Source: an uncultured Pirellula sp. (lineage in GTDB: Bacteria; Planctomycetota; Planctomycetia; Pirellulales; Pirellulaceae). Taken from it: 8,183 nucleotides of DNA. Where the stretch lies: the NCBI GenBank assembly GCA_903892365.1, contig CAITIF010000933.1:1-8183 (forward strand), read 5' to 3'. The notes beneath the pieces are model-generated. The model was given only the letters and a program-made list of their open reading frames with translations, searched no databases and was not told the DNA's origin. The position numbers and the translations under genes are program-made. Of the stretch, positions 7,696 to 8,183 are shown in pieces; positions within the stretch are counted from its first letter, which is position 1; each line of letters opens with the position of its first letter.

Positions 7696-8183
7696 TCATG
7701 AACCGCTTTGTTTTTGTGCTTGATTCTGAGCTTCAATGTTTCGAGCCATTCTTTCTTGTGCATTGGCTCGGAGATTCCAGTCATTGGATTCATGTGCACG
7801 TTCGCGATAGATGCTTGCAAGGAGACGGTGCGTTTCCGCTTCAGCCGGAAATTCCTTTTGGAGCTTTTCGGCTTCGAGCTGCGATTCGCCAAGCGATTTG
7901 TAGCGAAACAATAAGGTGGCATATTGGATTCGCTTGGAAAAATCTTTCGAATCGATCTCTAGCTGATCGGCTAGATTCTTGCATTCCAATTTCCCACTTG
8001 TTATTTCCGCATGAAGCTTCGACTCTATCGCTGCATCCTCCGTCTTTTCTGACCGGTTCAAACAGGAGATCAGCAAGACGCGAGCTTCCGAGTCTCGGTG
8101 GTTTGCCTCGAGCGCTTGTCGTAACAATACGATTGCCTCGCTATAACGCTCGAGACTTTCAAGAATTCCCCCACTGACGAGAT
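7696..8183 (-). CDS. Tetratricopeptide-repeat protein, C-terminal part (start lies beyond right edge)
   Basis: The frame is open from the right edge to a TGA at 7698-7696, giving 161 visible residues. The first visible stretch is a recognisable TPR: LESLERYSEAIVLLRQALEA (7-26 of the visible part), then helix B of the next repeat with SEARVLLISCL. A second helical pair appears near the C-terminus, with RIQYATLLFRYKSLGESQLE and AETHRLLASIYRERA. The protein ends in a short polar, glutamine-rich tail (EAQNQAQKQSGS). TPR domains bind other proteins; no partner or enzyme domain is visible here. A TTG codon at 8127 could be read as a start, but it falls inside a repeat helix and sense codons continue upstream to the edge, so the gene is taken as partial. 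It precedes the giant gene by 151 bases on the same strand. A functional link, for example a shared envelope complex, is only a guess. Confidence 0.8.
   Translation of the reverse strand, partial: LVSGGILESLERYSEAIVLLRQALEANHRDSEARVLLISCLNRSEKTEDAAIESKLHAEITSGKLECKNLADQLEIDSKDFSKRIQYATLLFRYKSLGESQLEAEKLQKEFPAEAETHRLLASIYRERAHESNDWNLRANAQERMARNIEAQNQAQKQSGS

Noticed and set aside
7696..8127. A complete small gene starting at TTG 8127
   Set aside because: The TTG lies inside a TPR helix and the same frame continues without a stop to the window edge, so the gene is better read as truncated by the window.
7698..8177. Plus-strand open frame of 159 codons at the right end
   Set aside because: It is antisense to the TPR gene and has no recognisable domain.

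Overview
The window looks like chromosomal DNA from a planctomycete, most plausibly a Pirellulaceae-type (Rhodopirellula-like) bacterium. The main reason is the central 1901-residue gene. It joins an N-terminal FG-GAP calcium-binding propeller, the dehydrogenase-like propeller, HEAT repeats and CxxCH cytochrome typical of Planctomycetes and Verrucomicrobia, and a C-terminal 3-keto-disaccharide hydrolase (DUF1080) domain. Base composition is close to half G+C by eye. Ribosome binding sites are weak or absent, which is also usual in that phylum. The genus call is inference.

All supported genes lie on the minus strand and are described here in transcription order, from the right edge to the left. 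First comes the C-terminal part of a tetratricopeptide-repeat protein whose start is beyond the right edge (7696-8183). Next is the giant secreted heme-binding protein (1839-7544). Then comes a chlorite-dismutase-fold coproheme decarboxylase, HemQ (893-1735). Last is the N-terminal third of a biosynthetic arginine decarboxylase, SpeA, whose end is beyond the left edge (1-724). The gaps are 151, 103 and 168 bases. These are long enough for separate promoters, so a tight operon is not implied. Two gaps hold a possible stem-loop (1786-1819 and 795-817), and the third holds a possible -10 box.

Functionally, the giant protein should act outside the cytoplasm: it has a signal peptide, calcium-binding blades, two lectin-like beta-sandwiches and a c-type heme. 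It can be read as a single-chain sugar oxidation and cleavage machine. HemQ makes heme b in the cytoplasm, which feeds cytochromes generally. SpeA makes agmatine for polyamine synthesis. Apart from the possible heme link between the giant protein and HemQ, the four genes do not form an obvious single pathway. No tRNA, rRNA, CRISPR array, insertion sequence or phage gene was seen.
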